From contig JAFXCQ010000032.1 in NCBI GenBank assembly GCA_017521425.1, positions 1 to 64,000 of the forward strand: a DNA stretch of 64,000 nt, written 5' to 3'. A program made the translations under genes and the position numbers. The stretch's first letter is position 1; every line of letters begins with the position of its first letter. Below the pieces are notes generated by a model. That model was not told where the DNA came from and ran no database searches. It saw only the letters and a program-made list of their open reading frames with translations. Source of the stretch: Clostridia bacterium (GTDB lineage: Bacteria; Bacillota; Clostridia; Oscillospirales; Acutalibacteraceae). Of this stretch, positions 1 through 9,238 are shown one piece after another.

Positions 1-68
1 GCGTCAATCTGTTCTTTTATTCCGCCACCTGCTTCATCAGCAAAAGCAGAAAGATAAAATGTAGCCAT
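1..68 (-). CDS. Sugar phosphate isomerase/epimerase-like protein (N-terminal fragment)
   Basis: Only the first 22 codons lie in the window; the gene runs off the left edge. The start ATG (complement of 66-68) follows a TAGGAGT ribosome site. The peptide begins MATFYLSAFADEAGGG, which resembles the opening strand of TIM-barrel sugar phosphate isomerase/epimerase proteins (AP endonuclease 2 fold), where an S-A-F-A-D-E-A motif is common. The assignment is from this short motif only. It would be the first of several proteins of this fold in the window. Confidence 0.55.
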   Translation of the reverse strand, partial: MATFYLSAFADEAGGGIKEQID

Positions 69-77
69 ATTTAACTC

Positions 78-683
78 CTAATCAATAAATATTTCCTTGT
101 TAGCTTTTACATATTTAGTAACTAAATCGTAAAGCTTGTTCTGGTCATAAATTTCTTTAAATTTATCGTCAGTTTTTTCAATTACTGTGTAATCAATTGA
201 AACATCACTATTGTCATTGTACATTGGATAAAGTGCTTCTACAAGTGATAAAATCTCGTTGTAGCCAACTGCCTTTATTGCTTGGGTTACAAAATCTGTA
301 AGGGGAGCACCATTGTTTTTGAAAAATGTTGAAAGACTTTTTGTGGCATCCTCGTCAAAATACTCTAAGCAATAAATGTATTTTTTTTCATTCGGTAACA
401 TAGAAAATGCTTCATTCATATCAGGTGCGTTTTCTAATTCAATCTGAATATTCATACAAACACCCGAAAGCATTTTGTTGGTGTCAGTAGAATTAAGTTT
501 TTCTAATGAGAGTGTTCTGAACTCCTGTCTTAATTCATAATCTTTTTTCCATATTTCTGCTTCTTTTCTCAATTTTTCTCGTCTTGTTCTTGAAGCAGCC
601 GATGCTTTTATACAAACGAATATTGCTAAGATGGAAACAACTAAAAGCAACACCCATAAGTACCATTGTACACCAAATAACAT
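78..683 (-). CDS. Membrane-anchored protein of unknown function
   Basis: I do not recognise this 201-residue protein. Residues 5-25 form one hydrophobic segment (WYLWVLLLVVSILAIFVC), followed by a basic, charged stretch (RTRREKLRKEAEIWKK) likely to be a cytoplasmic helix or coiled coil. The rest is acidic and probably helical, with no catalytic motif seen. A single N-terminal anchor with a cytosolic domain is the simplest topology. It lies between the isomerase fragment and rsmI, only 4 bases from the end of rsmI, so it probably shares a transcript with rsmI and the phosphoribosyltransferase. Confidence 0.75.
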   Translation of the reverse strand: MLFGVQWYLWVLLLVVSILAIFVCIKASAASRTRREKLRKEAEIWKKDYELRQEFRTLSLEKLNSTDTNKMLSGVCMNIQIELENAPDMNEAFSMLPNEKKYIYCLEYFDEDATKSLSTFFKNNGAPLTDFVTQAIKAVGYNEILSLVEALYPMYNDNSDVSIDYTVIEKTDDKFKEIYDQNKLYDLVTKYVKANKEIFID

Positions 684-687
684 TTAA

Positions 688-1512
688 TCACCCTTGTAAA
701 GATTTATATATATCACTCTTTTTAAGTCCTGTTTTCTTTGCAATTTCTTTAGATGCCTCGTTAATTGAAACACCGTTTTCGACTAATTCTTTTGCCATAG
801 AGGTTGCAACTTCTAAAGTGATTTCTTCAGTAAGTTCTTCTGTTTTGCCTTCTACTATTACAACAAATTCACCTTTAGGAGCAACTTCGCTGTACTTTTT
901 ACTTGCTTCGAAAAGAGTAGTGTGTTCAACATTTTCGTGGATTTTAGTAAGTTCTTTAACGAGTGCAATTTTTCTGTCACCAAAATACTCTGCCATATCT
1001 TTTAATGTAGCAGGTAATTTGTGTGGTGCTTCATAAAAAATCATAGTACGTTTTTCATTTACTAATTCTTCCAAATGTTTTTTTCTGTTCTGTTTCGCAG
1101 TAGTTAAAAAACCTTCAAAAGTAAATCTACCCGCACTCATTCCTGAAATTGCAAGAGCAGTTATAAGAGCGCTTGGCCCCGGTACTGCACACACTTCAAT
1201 ATTGTTTTCATAGCAAAGTTTTGTTAAATCTTCGCCCGGGTCTGAAATAATCGGCATACCCGCATCTGAAACGAGCGCACAATTTTCACCATTTAGAATT
1301 CTTTCTATAATTTTGTTGCCACGCCCTGCTTTGTTGTGTTCGTAGTAACTTATCATAGGTTTTTTTATACCAAAATGGTTTAAAAGTTTAATAGTAACTC
1401 GTGTATCCTCCGCAGCAATAAAATCGCACGAAGAAAGTGTTTCAACAGCTCTCGGTGAAAAATCACCTAAATTACCAATAGGTGTGCCAACAACAAAAAG
1501 TTTACCAGCCAT
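688..1512 (-). CDS. rsmI: 16S rRNA (cytidine(1402)-2'-O)-methyltransferase RsmI
   Basis: RsmI uses SAM to 2'-O-methylate C1402 in the decoding centre of 16S rRNA. The 274-residue protein has the family's tetrapyrrole-methylase fold: GTPIGNLGDFSPRA at residues 9-22, AEDTR at 34-38, SDAGMP at 82-87 and PGPSA at 111-115. The length is normal. The C-terminal part (ISINEASKEIAKKTGLKKS-like) is the small helical domain usual in Firmicutes RsmI. The gene is 16 bases downstream of the phosphoribosyltransferase, in a likely operon. Confidence 0.95.
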   Translation of the reverse strand: MAGKLFVVGTPIGNLGDFSPRAVETLSSCDFIAAEDTRVTIKLLNHFGIKKPMISYYEHNKAGRGNKIIERILNGENCALVSDAGMPIISDPGEDLTKLCYENNIEVCAVPGPSALITALAISGMSAGRFTFEGFLTTAKQNRKKHLEELVNEKRTMIFYEAPHKLPATLKDMAEYFGDRKIALVKELTKIHENVEHTTLFEASKKYSEVAPKGEFVVIVEGKTEELTEEITLEVATSMAKELVENGVSINEASKEIAKKTGLKKSDIYKSLQG

Positions 1513-1528
1513 TTTTTAAAACTATTCC

Positions 1529-2080
1529 TTATTCTAAAATTGTTCCGTCATTTTTAAAGAGTGGGAGTTTTTCCAAGTAGATAATATCTTTTCTGTTTGC
1601 AGCGTCACCCTCTGCAAGAATTGTCATATTAGCAACAATATTTGCACCCGCTTTTTCTAAAAGAGTCTGAACTGCTTTTAAAGATTCGCCAAGAGAAATA
1701 ACATCATCTGCAATAATAACGCGTTTGCCTTTTAATTCTTCTGCTTCGGCAATGTCTAAATAAAGCTTCTGTTCACCTTCAGTTGTAATTGAATTAACAA
1801 CTGCTTCAAAAACACCTGTCATATAAAGCTTTGGTTTTTTTCTTGCAACAAAGTATTTTTTACCGCTTTGTCTTGACATTTCATGAGCGAGTGGAATACC
1901 TTTTGCTTCCGCTGTAACTATGTAATCAAATTCAGGTGCTTTTTCTAATAAATCTCTTGCACACGCAACTGTTAATTCTGCATCGCCGAAAATAACGAAA
2001 GCACCGATTTTAAGGTCATCGTTTAATTTGCATAATGGGAGCTTTCTCTCGAGGCCTGCAATAGTCATTGAATGGTACAT
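1529..2080 (-). CDS. Purine-type phosphoribosyltransferase (adenine/xanthine PRTase family)
   Basis: Type I PRTases transfer ribose-5-phosphate from PRPP to a base, or act as PRPP-binding regulators. The PRPP loop is clear: VIIADDVISLGES at residues 121-133, with two acidic residues followed by small residues. An upstream TAEAKGIPLA segment (56-65) matches the adenine phosphoribosyltransferase/XPRT subgroup. The 183-residue length fits. AGAAGG lies 7 bases before the ATG and decides the start. Salvage of adenine or xanthine is likely, but the base specificity cannot be read from the sequence. It is the first gene of the minus-strand group that includes rsmI. Confidence 0.85.
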   Translation of the reverse strand: MYHSMTIAGLERKLPLCKLNDDLKIGAFVIFGDAELTVACARDLLEKAPEFDYIVTAEAKGIPLAHEMSRQSGKKYFVARKKPKLYMTGVFEAVVNSITTEGEQKLYLDIAEAEELKGKRVIIADDVISLGESLKAVQTLLEKAGANIVANMTILAEGDAANRKDIIYLEKLPLFKNDGTILE

Positions 2081-2203
2081 AATAAAACCTTCTTATCCTA
2101 AATATATTTTGTAAAAATAATACATTTTAATTATAATATATTGTAGGAAAAAGTCAAGAAAATAGAGGTAGTAAAAATAATTGTTTGAAAATGTCTTTAT
2201 GTG

Positions 2204-2232
2204 TTGAAAATGGTGCATTGAAAAGATATAAT
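2204..2232 (+). promoter_or_regulatory. Sigma-A type promoter for the DUF1643 gene
   Basis: TTGAAA (2204-2209) and a perfect TATAAT (2227-2232) are separated by 17 bases, about 50 bases before the next start codon. Confidence 0.65.
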
Positions 2233-2283
2233 AAAGTATATGAAGAAAATACTGAAACAATTATTTTTTAAGGTGGTTTAATT

Positions 2284-2910
2284 ATGCATATTCCAACTTG
2301 TGAAACACAAAAATTAGATGTTTTATCATTCGAGGAGGCACTCGAAAATGAGAAGAATGGTTCTTATGAATATGATATAAATAAATGGATTTATGTTCCT
2401 AATGAATATGTAGACTATCGTTATATTTTAGGTACACGTGGTGAAAATCCTCTTATCTGCATTGGTATAAATCCATCTACTGCAAAACCTGATGACCTTG
2501 ATAATACTTTGAAATCTGTTGAAAGAACCGCTCGTTTCAATGGCTATGACAGTTTCATTATGTTTAATGTATATGCACAAAGAGCAACTAATCCGAACGA
2601 TATGGATTCTTGTAGTAATGAATTTTTACATAACGAAAATATGAAAGCGTTCCGTTACATTCTTTCTTCTTACAAAGAAGGGCTCACACCTGCTGTGTGG
2701 GCAGCGTGGGGAACAATCATTGAAAAACGACCATATTTAATAAATTGTGTTAAAGAAATGATTGAAATCGGTAACGAATTTGGGGCGGAATGGTTTACAG
2801 TAGGCAAGCGCTCCCAAAAGGGGCATCCACATCATCCGCTTTATCTTAAAAATAATAGTCCTGTCGAAAAATTTGATATTGAAAAATATGTTGACACTTT
2901 AAAGAAATAA
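2284..2910 (+). CDS. DUF1643 domain protein
   Basis: The 208-residue protein carries the DUF1643 signature: ICIGINPSTA at residues 58-67, then a spaced FNGYDSFIMFNVYAQRAT and a late WFTVGKRSQKGHPHHPLY segment. The domain is widespread in bacteria and its biochemical role is not established, although the motif resembles a nucleotide or nucleic-acid handling fold. There is no signal peptide or membrane segment, so it is cytosolic. An AGGTGG ribosome site precedes the ATG. It has its own promoter and is 46 bases before the acyl-CoA ligase, so cotranscription is possible. Confidence 0.85.
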   Translation: MHIPTCETQKLDVLSFEEALENEKNGSYEYDINKWIYVPNEYVDYRYILGTRGENPLICIGINPSTAKPDDLDNTLKSVERTARFNGYDSFIMFNVYAQRATNPNDMDSCSNEFLHNENMKAFRYILSSYKEGLTPAVWAAWGTIIEKRPYLINCVKEMIEIGNEFGAEWFTVGKRSQKGHPHHPLYLKNNSPVEKFDIEKYVDTLKK

Positions 2911-2956
2911 GTGTATTATCTACTATGTATTTTTAGCAATAATATAGTATAAAGGA

Positions 2957-4603
2957 ATGAGTATTTTGCCTATTACAGAATACCTCGTAAACAATGCAAA
3001 GAATTTTAAAGATGATGTTGCATTAGTTGAGATTAATCCTGAAGTAGAAGAAAAAAGCAGAATGACCTGGCGCGAATATTCACTTATAGAGCCGGGGAAT
3101 ACAAACTCTGTGAGAAAAGAAATGACCTGGGGCGAGTTTGACAAAAAAGCAAACCGTTTCTGTAATCTGCTTCTTTCAAGAGGGATAAAAAAAGGTGACA
3201 GAGTTGCTATTCTTTTAATGAACAGTCTTGAATGGCTTCCTGTGTATTTTGGTATTTTAAAAGCGGGTGCTTTAGCGGTACCGCTTAACTATCGTTATAC
3301 TGCAGAAGAAATTAAATACTGCTTAAAACTTTCAGATAGTAGTGTGTTGGTTTTCGGACCTGAGTTCATTGGTCGTGTTGAAGAAATATGCGACAGAATT
3401 CCTGATGTAAAATATACATTTTATGTTGGTGAGGATTGCCCTACATTTTCAGAAAGCTATGATGAACTCGTTACATATTGTTCAACAAAAGCTCCAGATA
3501 TTACTTTATCTGACGATGATGATGCTGCAGTTTATTTTTCATCCGGTACAACAGGTTTTCCAAAAGCGATTTTACACGCACACAGAAGTCTTGTTCACGC
3601 GGCAAAAACTGAACAGGCTCATCATTCACAAACAAAAGAAGATGTATTTTTATGTATTCCGCCACTTTACCACACGGGTGCTAAAATGCACTGGTTCGGT
3701 TCACTTGTTGTCGGCGGTAAAGCAGTTATCTTAAAAGGCACAAAGCCACAGTGGATTATCAAAACCGCAAGTGATGAAAAATGCTCAATTATTTGGCTTT
3801 TGGTTCCGTGGGCGCAAGATATTCTTGATGCTATTGAGAGAAAAGATATTGATTTATCAAAATATGAGCTTTCACAATGGAGACTTATGCACATAGGTGC
3901 ACAGCCTGTTCCACCAAGCCTTATAAAGCGTTGGCTTTCAGTTTTCCCACATCACGAGTACGACACGAACTATGGTCTTAGTGAATCTATAGGGCCTGGT
4001 TGTGTTCATTTAGGTGTTGAGAATGTTCACAAGGTTGGTGCAATCGGTAAAGCAGGTTATGGTTGGGATGTTAAAATTGTAAACGAAAAGGGCGAAATTG
4101 TTGAAAAAGGCGATGTAGGTGAATTAGCAGTCAAAGGTCCTGGTGTTATGACCTGCTACTACAAAGACGAAAAAGCAACAAATGATGTTCTTCGTGACGG
4201 TTGGCTCTTTACAGGTGATATGGCAAGAGAAGACGAAGATGGTTTTATTTTCCTTGTTGACAGAAAAAAGGATGTTATTATTTCCGGTGGTGAAAACCTT
4301 TACCCTGTACAGATTGAGGACTTCTTAAGAAAACACAGTTCAATTAAAGATGTTGCAGTTATTGGTCTTCCTGATGCTCGTCTTGGTGAAATTGCAACTG
4401 CAATTATAGAAGTTAAAGATGGCGAAAATCTTACAGAAGAAGATATAAACGATTTCTGTTATGATTTACCAAGATATAAAAGACCAAGAAAAGTTATCTT
4501 TGCTTCTGTTCCACGTAACCCTACAGGTAAAATAGAAAAACCAAAATTACGTGAAATGTATTGTGGCGAAAGTGTTGTTGCAAAGCAAAACGAAATCAAA
4601 TAA
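2957..4603 (+). CDS. AMP-forming acyl-CoA synthetase (ANL superfamily)
   Basis: The enzyme activates a carboxylic acid with ATP to an acyl-AMP and then to an acyl-CoA. The P-loop YFSSGTTGFPKAILH lies near residue 195, YGLSES near 340, the GDMAREDEDGF hinge near 420, and the catalytic lysine motif NPTGKIEK near the C-terminus. Length (548 residues) is typical. AAAGGA directly touches the ATG at 2957; an in-frame TTG at 2966 is better spaced from it (9 bases) and gives MPITEYLVNNAK, a common family start, so the true start may be 2966. It is followed after 37 bases by iorA-iorB, which suggests an aryl- or branched-acid substrate linked to amino-acid fermentation. This is inference. Confidence 0.9.
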   Translation: MSILPITEYLVNNAKNFKDDVALVEINPEVEEKSRMTWREYSLIEPGNTNSVRKEMTWGEFDKKANRFCNLLLSRGIKKGDRVAILLMNSLEWLPVYFGILKAGALAVPLNYRYTAEEIKYCLKLSDSSVLVFGPEFIGRVEEICDRIPDVKYTFYVGEDCPTFSESYDELVTYCSTKAPDITLSDDDDAAVYFSSGTTGFPKAILHAHRSLVHAAKTEQAHHSQTKEDVFLCIPPLYHTGAKMHWFGSLVVGGKAVILKGTKPQWIIKTASDEKCSIIWLLVPWAQDILDAIERKDIDLSKYELSQWRLMHIGAQPVPPSLIKRWLSVFPHHEYDTNYGLSESIGPGCVHLGVENVHKVGAIGKAGYGWDVKIVNEKGEIVEKGDVGELAVKGPGVMTCYYKDEKATNDVLRDGWLFTGDMAREDEDGFIFLVDRKKDVIISGGENLYPVQIEDFLRKHSSIKDVAVIGLPDARLGEIATAIIEVKDGENLTEEDINDFCYDLPRYKRPRKVIFASVPRNPTGKIEKPKLREMYCGESVVAKQNEIK

Positions 4604-4640
4604 TTTATATATAAATTTACATAGAGAGAAAGATTGAATT

Positions 4641-6377
4641 ATGAAAAAATTACTTTTAGGTAATGAAGCAGTTGCACGCGGTCTTTACGAAGCGGGGTGC
4701 AGAGTTGCTTCAAGCTATCCTGGTACACCAAGTACTGAAATTACAGAATTTATTGCTACTTACGATGAAATTAAGAGCGAGTGGGCGCCAAATGAAAAAG
4801 TTGCTTGTGAAGTTGCTTTTGGTGCAGCAGTTGCTGGTGCTCGTTCTTTCTGTGCTATGAAGCACGTAGGTCTTAATGTTGCAGCAGACCCACTTTTTAC
4901 ATCTTCTTATACAGGTGTAAACGCAGGTATGGTTATTATTGTTGCTGATGATCCTGGTATGCACTCATCACAAAATGAGCAAGATAGCCGACACTATGCA
5001 AAAGGCTCTAAAATAATGATGTTAGAGCCATCAGATTCAGAAGAATGTCTTAAATTCTCTAAAATGGCATTTGAGCTTTCAGAAAGATTTGACACACCTG
5101 TTCTTTTAAGACTTACTACAAGAGTTTCTCACTCAAGAAGCCTTGCAGATGTAGGCGAAAGAGTTGACGGTGGTCTTAAAGCTTATGAAAAAAATCCACA
5201 AAAGTATGTAATGGTACCTGCAAATGCAAAGGTAAAACATGTGGAAGTTGAAAAGCGTATTTTAGAGCAAATCGAATTCTGCGAAAAAGAAGCAGTTGAA
5301 ATTGGTCTTAATACAGTTGAATATAACAGTAAGAAAATAGGTGTTATTACATCTGGTATTACATATACTTACGCAAAAGAAGCGTTAGGCGATAATGCAT
5401 CTTATTTAAAATTAGGTTGTGTTTATCCTCTTCCTGAAAAACTTATTAAAGATTTCTGTAACGAATGTGAAACAGTTTACGTTCTTGAAGAACTTGACGA
5501 TTATATTGAAACACATTGTAAAAAAATCGGCGTGAATGTTATAGGCAAAGAAGTGTTTACACTTTTGGGTGAGTATTCACAAGGTCTTATTAAAAAAGTT
5601 ATTCTTAAAGAAGAAGCAAAAAGTGTTACAGCAGATGTAAATATTCCACCAAGACCACCTGTGCTTTGTGCAGGTTGTCCGCACCGCGGTCTTTTCTATG
5701 CACTCAAAAGACTTAATGTTACTGTTAGCGGCGACATTGGGTGTTATACATTAGGTGTTGCAAAACCACTTGGTATGATGGATACAGTTCTTTGTATGGG
5801 TGGTAGCGTTTCAGGTCTTCACGGCAGAAATTTAGCAGACCCTGAAAAAGCAAACAAAAGTGTTGCAGTTATAGGTGACTCAACATTTATCCATTCAGGT
5901 ATTACCGGTCTTATAGATATTGCTTATAACAATACAAATTCTGTTACTATTATTCTTGATAACAGCATTACAGGTATGACAGGTCACCAGCAGAATCCTA
6001 CAACAGGTAAAAATATTAAAGGTGACCCTGCAACTGCAGTTAGTCTTGAAAAGCTCTGCGAAGCAGTTGGTATTAAAAATGTATTTGTTGTTGACCCTTA
6101 CGATTTAAAAGAAACAGAAGATACAATTAAAAATGCTCTTTCATTGAATGAAGCAGCAGTTGTTATTTCAAGAAGACCTTGTGCTTTACTTAAAACAGTT
6201 AAGCATAAGCCTGCTTTAAAGGTAGATAAGGATAAATGTAAATCTTGTAAGGCTTGTATGAAAATTGGTTGCCCTGCTATCAGTATGAAAGACGGTAAGG
6301 CGCAAATTGACTTTACACAATGTTTAGGTTGCGGTGTTTGCGAACAACTTTGCAAATTTGACGCAATCTGCGAATAA
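4641..6377 (+). CDS. iorA: Indolepyruvate:ferredoxin oxidoreductase, alpha subunit
   Basis: IorA with IorB oxidatively decarboxylates aryl-pyruvates (from Trp, Phe, Tyr) to aryl-acetyl-CoA and reduces ferredoxin. The 578-residue subunit starts with the pyrimidine-binding TPP domain (GNEAVARGLYEAG, SYPGTPSTEI) and has the pyrophosphate-binding TPP domain after CAGCPHRG (about 343-350), with GDIGCYTLG and GDSTFIHSG. The C-terminus has two 4Fe-4S motifs, CKSCKACMKIGCP and CLGCGVCEQLCKF. All subunit features are present and the length is normal. It lies 14 bases before iorB. Confidence 0.95.
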   Translation: MKKLLLGNEAVARGLYEAGCRVASSYPGTPSTEITEFIATYDEIKSEWAPNEKVACEVAFGAAVAGARSFCAMKHVGLNVAADPLFTSSYTGVNAGMVIIVADDPGMHSSQNEQDSRHYAKGSKIMMLEPSDSEECLKFSKMAFELSERFDTPVLLRLTTRVSHSRSLADVGERVDGGLKAYEKNPQKYVMVPANAKVKHVEVEKRILEQIEFCEKEAVEIGLNTVEYNSKKIGVITSGITYTYAKEALGDNASYLKLGCVYPLPEKLIKDFCNECETVYVLEELDDYIETHCKKIGVNVIGKEVFTLLGEYSQGLIKKVILKEEAKSVTADVNIPPRPPVLCAGCPHRGLFYALKRLNVTVSGDIGCYTLGVAKPLGMMDTVLCMGGSVSGLHGRNLADPEKANKSVAVIGDSTFIHSGITGLIDIAYNNTNSVTIILDNSITGMTGHQQNPTTGKNIKGDPATAVSLEKLCEAVGIKNVFVVDPYDLKETEDTIKNALSLNEAAVVISRRPCALLKTVKHKPALKVDKDKCKSCKACMKIGCPAISMKDGKAQIDFTQCLGCGVCEQLCKFDAICE

Positions 6378-6391
6378 GGGGGTGCAGTAAA

Positions 6392-6961
6392 ATGAATAAA
6401 TCAATTATGATAGTTGGTGTAGGTGGTCAAGGTACACTTCTTTCAAGTAGAATTTTAGGTACTGCACTTCTTTTAAAGGGTTACGATGTTAAAGTTTCTG
6501 AAGTTCACGGTATGAGTCAACGCGGCGGCTCTGTTGTTACTTATGTAAAATATGGTGACAAGGTTTATTCACCGGTTGTAGGCCTCGGTGAAGCAGATAT
6601 TATTTTAGCATTCGAGCAGCTTGAAGCGGCAAGGTGGTTAAATCACCTTAAAATCGGCGGTAAAATAGTTACCAACACACAAAAAATTGACCCTATGTCA
6701 GTTGTTATTGGTGACGCAGAATACCCAGAGGGTGTTATTGATGCAATTAAAAATGCAGGTGTTGAAATTTACACACTTGATGCACTCGTGAAAGCAGTAG
6801 AAGCAGGTAACCCGAAATCTGCAAACGTTGTTTTGATTGGTGCTATGGCTAAAACTACAGATATTGAAAAAGATATATGGTTAGAAGCATTAAAACAAAA
6901 TGTTCCTGAAAAGTTTTTAGATGTAAACCTTAAAGCATTCGAGCTCGGGTACAATTCATAA
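6392..6961 (+). CDS. iorB: Indolepyruvate:ferredoxin oxidoreductase, beta subunit
   Basis: This is the gamma-type (pyruvate/ketoisovalerate oxidoreductase) subunit that pairs with IorA. IMIVGVGGQGTLLSSRILG near the N-terminus and EVHGMSQRGGSVVTYVK (about residues 38-54) are family hallmarks. The length (189 residues) is usual. GGGGGTG lies 9 bases before the start. It closes the ligase-iorA-iorB group. Confidence 0.95.
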   Translation: MNKSIMIVGVGGQGTLLSSRILGTALLLKGYDVKVSEVHGMSQRGGSVVTYVKYGDKVYSPVVGLGEADIILAFEQLEAARWLNHLKIGGKIVTNTQKIDPMSVVIGDAEYPEGVIDAIKNAGVEIYTLDALVKAVEAGNPKSANVVLIGAMAKTTDIEKDIWLEALKQNVPEKFLDVNLKAFELGYNS

Positions 6962-7025
6962 TTTTTCGTTCTGTGATTTGTTCCTTTTTACTGAATTTCT
7001 GCATATACTGATATTGGTGAAGTGT

Positions 7026-7703
7026 ATGGTGAAGTTCTACTTTAAACCGCGCAGGCGGAAACTACATATAAAAGCAAAAAGATATATTCCTAAAAAACAA
7101 AAACACGCACTCGCCTTTAAAGTGATGTGCGTGTTTTTAGTTTTAGCTATTCTTTTTATTCTCATAGATATTGCAATAAGACCTGTTGTAAAAGAAAATG
7201 CAAAATACATAGTAAAGAATGAAGTTACTATTATGATAAATGAATCTGTTGAAAAATATCTTTCGGAAAACGAAATGGTTTATAGCGATTTGGTAAATGT
7301 GGGGGTAAATAGTGGAAATGAAGTAACATCTATAAGCACAAATACAATAAATATAAACAAGCTTAAATCGGGAATAACAAACACAATTGCAAATGAATTA
7401 AAGGATAGCAGAGGCGAAAAAATAAGAGTTTCGCTCGGTAATCTTTTTGATAGCTATATTTTAGACCATATCGGGTTGGAATTTCAGGTTAAATTAACTG
7501 ACTACGGATTTATAGAAACAGGTATTATTTCCGAATTCAAAAGCACGGGGATAAACCAGACACTTCATAGCATAAGACTGAAAATAAAAGTTGAGGTAAA
7601 TATAAATGTAGGTACTTTATACCAGACAGAAACGGTGGAAACTGTGATTTTATTAACAGAAACTGTTTTAGTGGGGAATGTGCCGAGTATGTATTTGAAT
7701 TAA
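7026..7703 (+). CDS. yunB: Sporulation protein YunB
   Basis: YunB is a sigma-E dependent membrane protein of the forespore-engulfing mother cell in Bacillus; its exact task is unclear. The protein has a basic N-terminus (FKPRRRKLHIKAKRY), one membrane helix (VMCVFLVLAILFILIDIAI) and an extracytoplasmic part with the family pattern RPVVKENAKYIV and an ETVILLTETVLVGNVP C-terminus. I start it at ATG 7026 behind GGTGAAG; an upstream TTG at 6978 has no ribosome site. Its presence suggests the host can form spores. Its stop codon is the first base group of repeat element A. Confidence 0.88.
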   Translation: MVKFYFKPRRRKLHIKAKRYIPKKQKHALAFKVMCVFLVLAILFILIDIAIRPVVKENAKYIVKNEVTIMINESVEKYLSENEMVYSDLVNVGVNSGNEVTSISTNTININKLKSGITNTIANELKDSRGEKIRVSLGNLFDSYILDHIGLEFQVKLTDYGFIETGIISEFKSTGINQTLHSIRLKIKVEVNINVGTLYQTETVETVILLTETVLVGNVPSMYLN

Positions 7704-7887
7704 AAATTAAAAATTTCGGAAGGCTTTGCCTTGATTATAATACGAATAAAAATAACTACATTCTTTCATTCAAAGTTAGTTTTTAGTACCAACTGAAAAT
7801 GATAGAATGTAGTTAATTTTATAATATTACAATGCTGACCACAGGTCCAACAATTCTTAATTTTTCATTTTTAATTTTTAATTTCTT
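7696..7887. repeat. Nested palindromic intergenic element, copy A
   Basis: Outer arms are AATTAAAAATTAAAAATTT (from 7699) and its inverse near 7858-7882. Inside are small hairpins AAGGC-TTT-GCCTT (7720-7732) and GACC-ACA-GGTC (7837-7847), and a core hairpin with stem 7754-7770 paired to 7798-7814 (16 of 17 pairs). A minor inner stem is AGTTAGT with ACCAACT. It separates the convergent genes yunB and apgM, and both stop codons lie in the arms. It shares long flanks with copy B. Confidence 0.8.
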
Positions 7888-9086
7888 ATGAACTCGTTCA
7901 TAAGCTCGTGACCGACTTCAACATAATTTCCTGTTGCTTTTGCGGTGTTTTCTGTGAATGTTTCAATTCCGTTATCTGCGTGTTTTGATTTCTGGTAAAT
8001 CATATATGGAACTGGGTCACTTGCGTGAGTCATAGTTTTAATTGGTGTAGGGTGGTCTGGTAAAATCATAATTTTATAATCGTCAAGTTTTTCGAGTTCT
8101 GGTAAAATTACACCTAAAACCTGCTCGTCAATCATTTCAAGAGATTTTACCTTGTTGTGTGGTTCGTTTCTGTGACCACATTCGTCTGGTGCTTCTAAAT
8201 GTATGTAAACAAAATCGTGAGTTTTAAGTTCGTCTATAGCACATTTTGCTTTGCCTACAAAATTAGTGTCAATGTAACCTGTTGCACCCTCTACCTCTGG
8301 AGCGGACATATTAGCGCATTTTGCAATACCCTTAAGTAAGTCAACTGCAGAAATAATAGAACCGCTTACATTATATTTCTCTTTAAAATCAGGTAAAGCA
8401 GGTTTTGTGCCTTCACCCCAGAGCCATATTGAATTAGCTGGTTTTTCACCTTTCTGGATTCTCGCTTTATTAACAGGGTGCTCCATTAAAAAGTCATAGC
8501 TTTCTTTCATCATTTTTATAAGCTCTTGTGCATTAGGTGATGCTGATAAATGTTCTTTAATAACTTTACCTGAAATATCGTGCGGAGGTGTCATTTTGCC
8601 TAAATCTAAAGTACCATTGTTCCATACAAGGCAATGTCGGTAAGCAACACCACCGTAGAATTTAAAAATGTCATTACCAAAGTGCTTTTCAACATCTTTA
8701 ATAATTTCTCTTGCTTCTTTAGTGGAAATGTCACCCGCACTATAATCTACCATTGTTTTATCTTCATAATTTTCTTCATCAGAAAGTGTAACTAAATTAC
8801 AACGGAAGATAATATCTGTATCTTTCATATCTACACCGATGCTTACTGCTTCAAGTGGTGAACGACCTGTGTAACATTCTCTTGGGTTATAACCTAAAAC
8901 ACTCATATTAGCAATATCACTACCAGGCTTTAAACCATCACCAACAGTTTTTACGATACCCATTTTACCGAATCTTGCAAGCTTATCAAGGTTTGGCTTT
9001 TTGGCTACTTCCATAGGTGTTTTGCCGTTTAAAGCATCAACAGGGTAGTCTGCCATACCATCATAAAGTACAACTACATATTTCAT
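7878..9086 (-). CDS. apgM: Cofactor-independent phosphoglycerate mutase, archaeal type
   Basis: The enzyme interconverts 3- and 2-phosphoglycerate in glycolysis without 2,3-bisphosphoglycerate; it belongs to the alkaline phosphatase fold and needs divalent metal. The N-terminus MKYVVVLYDGMADYP carries the first metal aspartate, GSDIANMSVLGYNP has the catalytic serine region, and HLEAPDECGHRNE and MILPDHPTPI are metal sites. The longer open frame reaches 9155, but ATG 9086 has AGAGG 7 bases upstream and matches the family start, giving 402 residues. It diverges from an epimerase gene. Confidence 0.92.
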   Translation of the reverse strand: MKYVVVLYDGMADYPVDALNGKTPMEVAKKPNLDKLARFGKMGIVKTVGDGLKPGSDIANMSVLGYNPRECYTGRSPLEAVSIGVDMKDTDIIFRCNLVTLSDEENYEDKTMVDYSAGDISTKEAREIIKDVEKHFGNDIFKFYGGVAYRHCLVWNNGTLDLGKMTPPHDISGKVIKEHLSASPNAQELIKMMKESYDFLMEHPVNKARIQKGEKPANSIWLWGEGTKPALPDFKEKYNVSGSIISAVDLLKGIAKCANMSAPEVEGATGYIDTNFVGKAKCAIDELKTHDFVYIHLEAPDECGHRNEPHNKVKSLEMIDEQVLGVILPELEKLDDYKIMILPDHPTPIKTMTHASDPVPYMIYQKSKHADNGIETFTENTAKATGNYVEVGHELMNEFIRN

Positions 9087-9173
9087 AAAAATACCTCTTT
9101 GCTTAAATCTCATAATTACTTTATAAATATACAACTTATTTAAACCGAATGTCAATAAAATGTGAAAAATATA

Positions 9174-9201
9174 TTGAAAATGTTTTTTATTGTTGTATAA
9201 T
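9174..9201 (+). promoter_or_regulatory. Promoter for the 9.2 kb epimerase
   Basis: TTGAAA (9174-9179), 16-base spacer and TATAAT (9196-9201), in the divergent gap 38 bases before the ATG. Confidence 0.6.
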
Positions 9202-9238
9202 TAAAGTATTAAAATAATAACTCAAAGGAGTAATTTTT

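Noticed and set aside
584-1036. Open frame of 150 codons on the plus strand
   Set aside because: It is antisense to rsmI, has no ribosome site and its protein looks like a shadow of a coding strand (Ser/Phe-rich).
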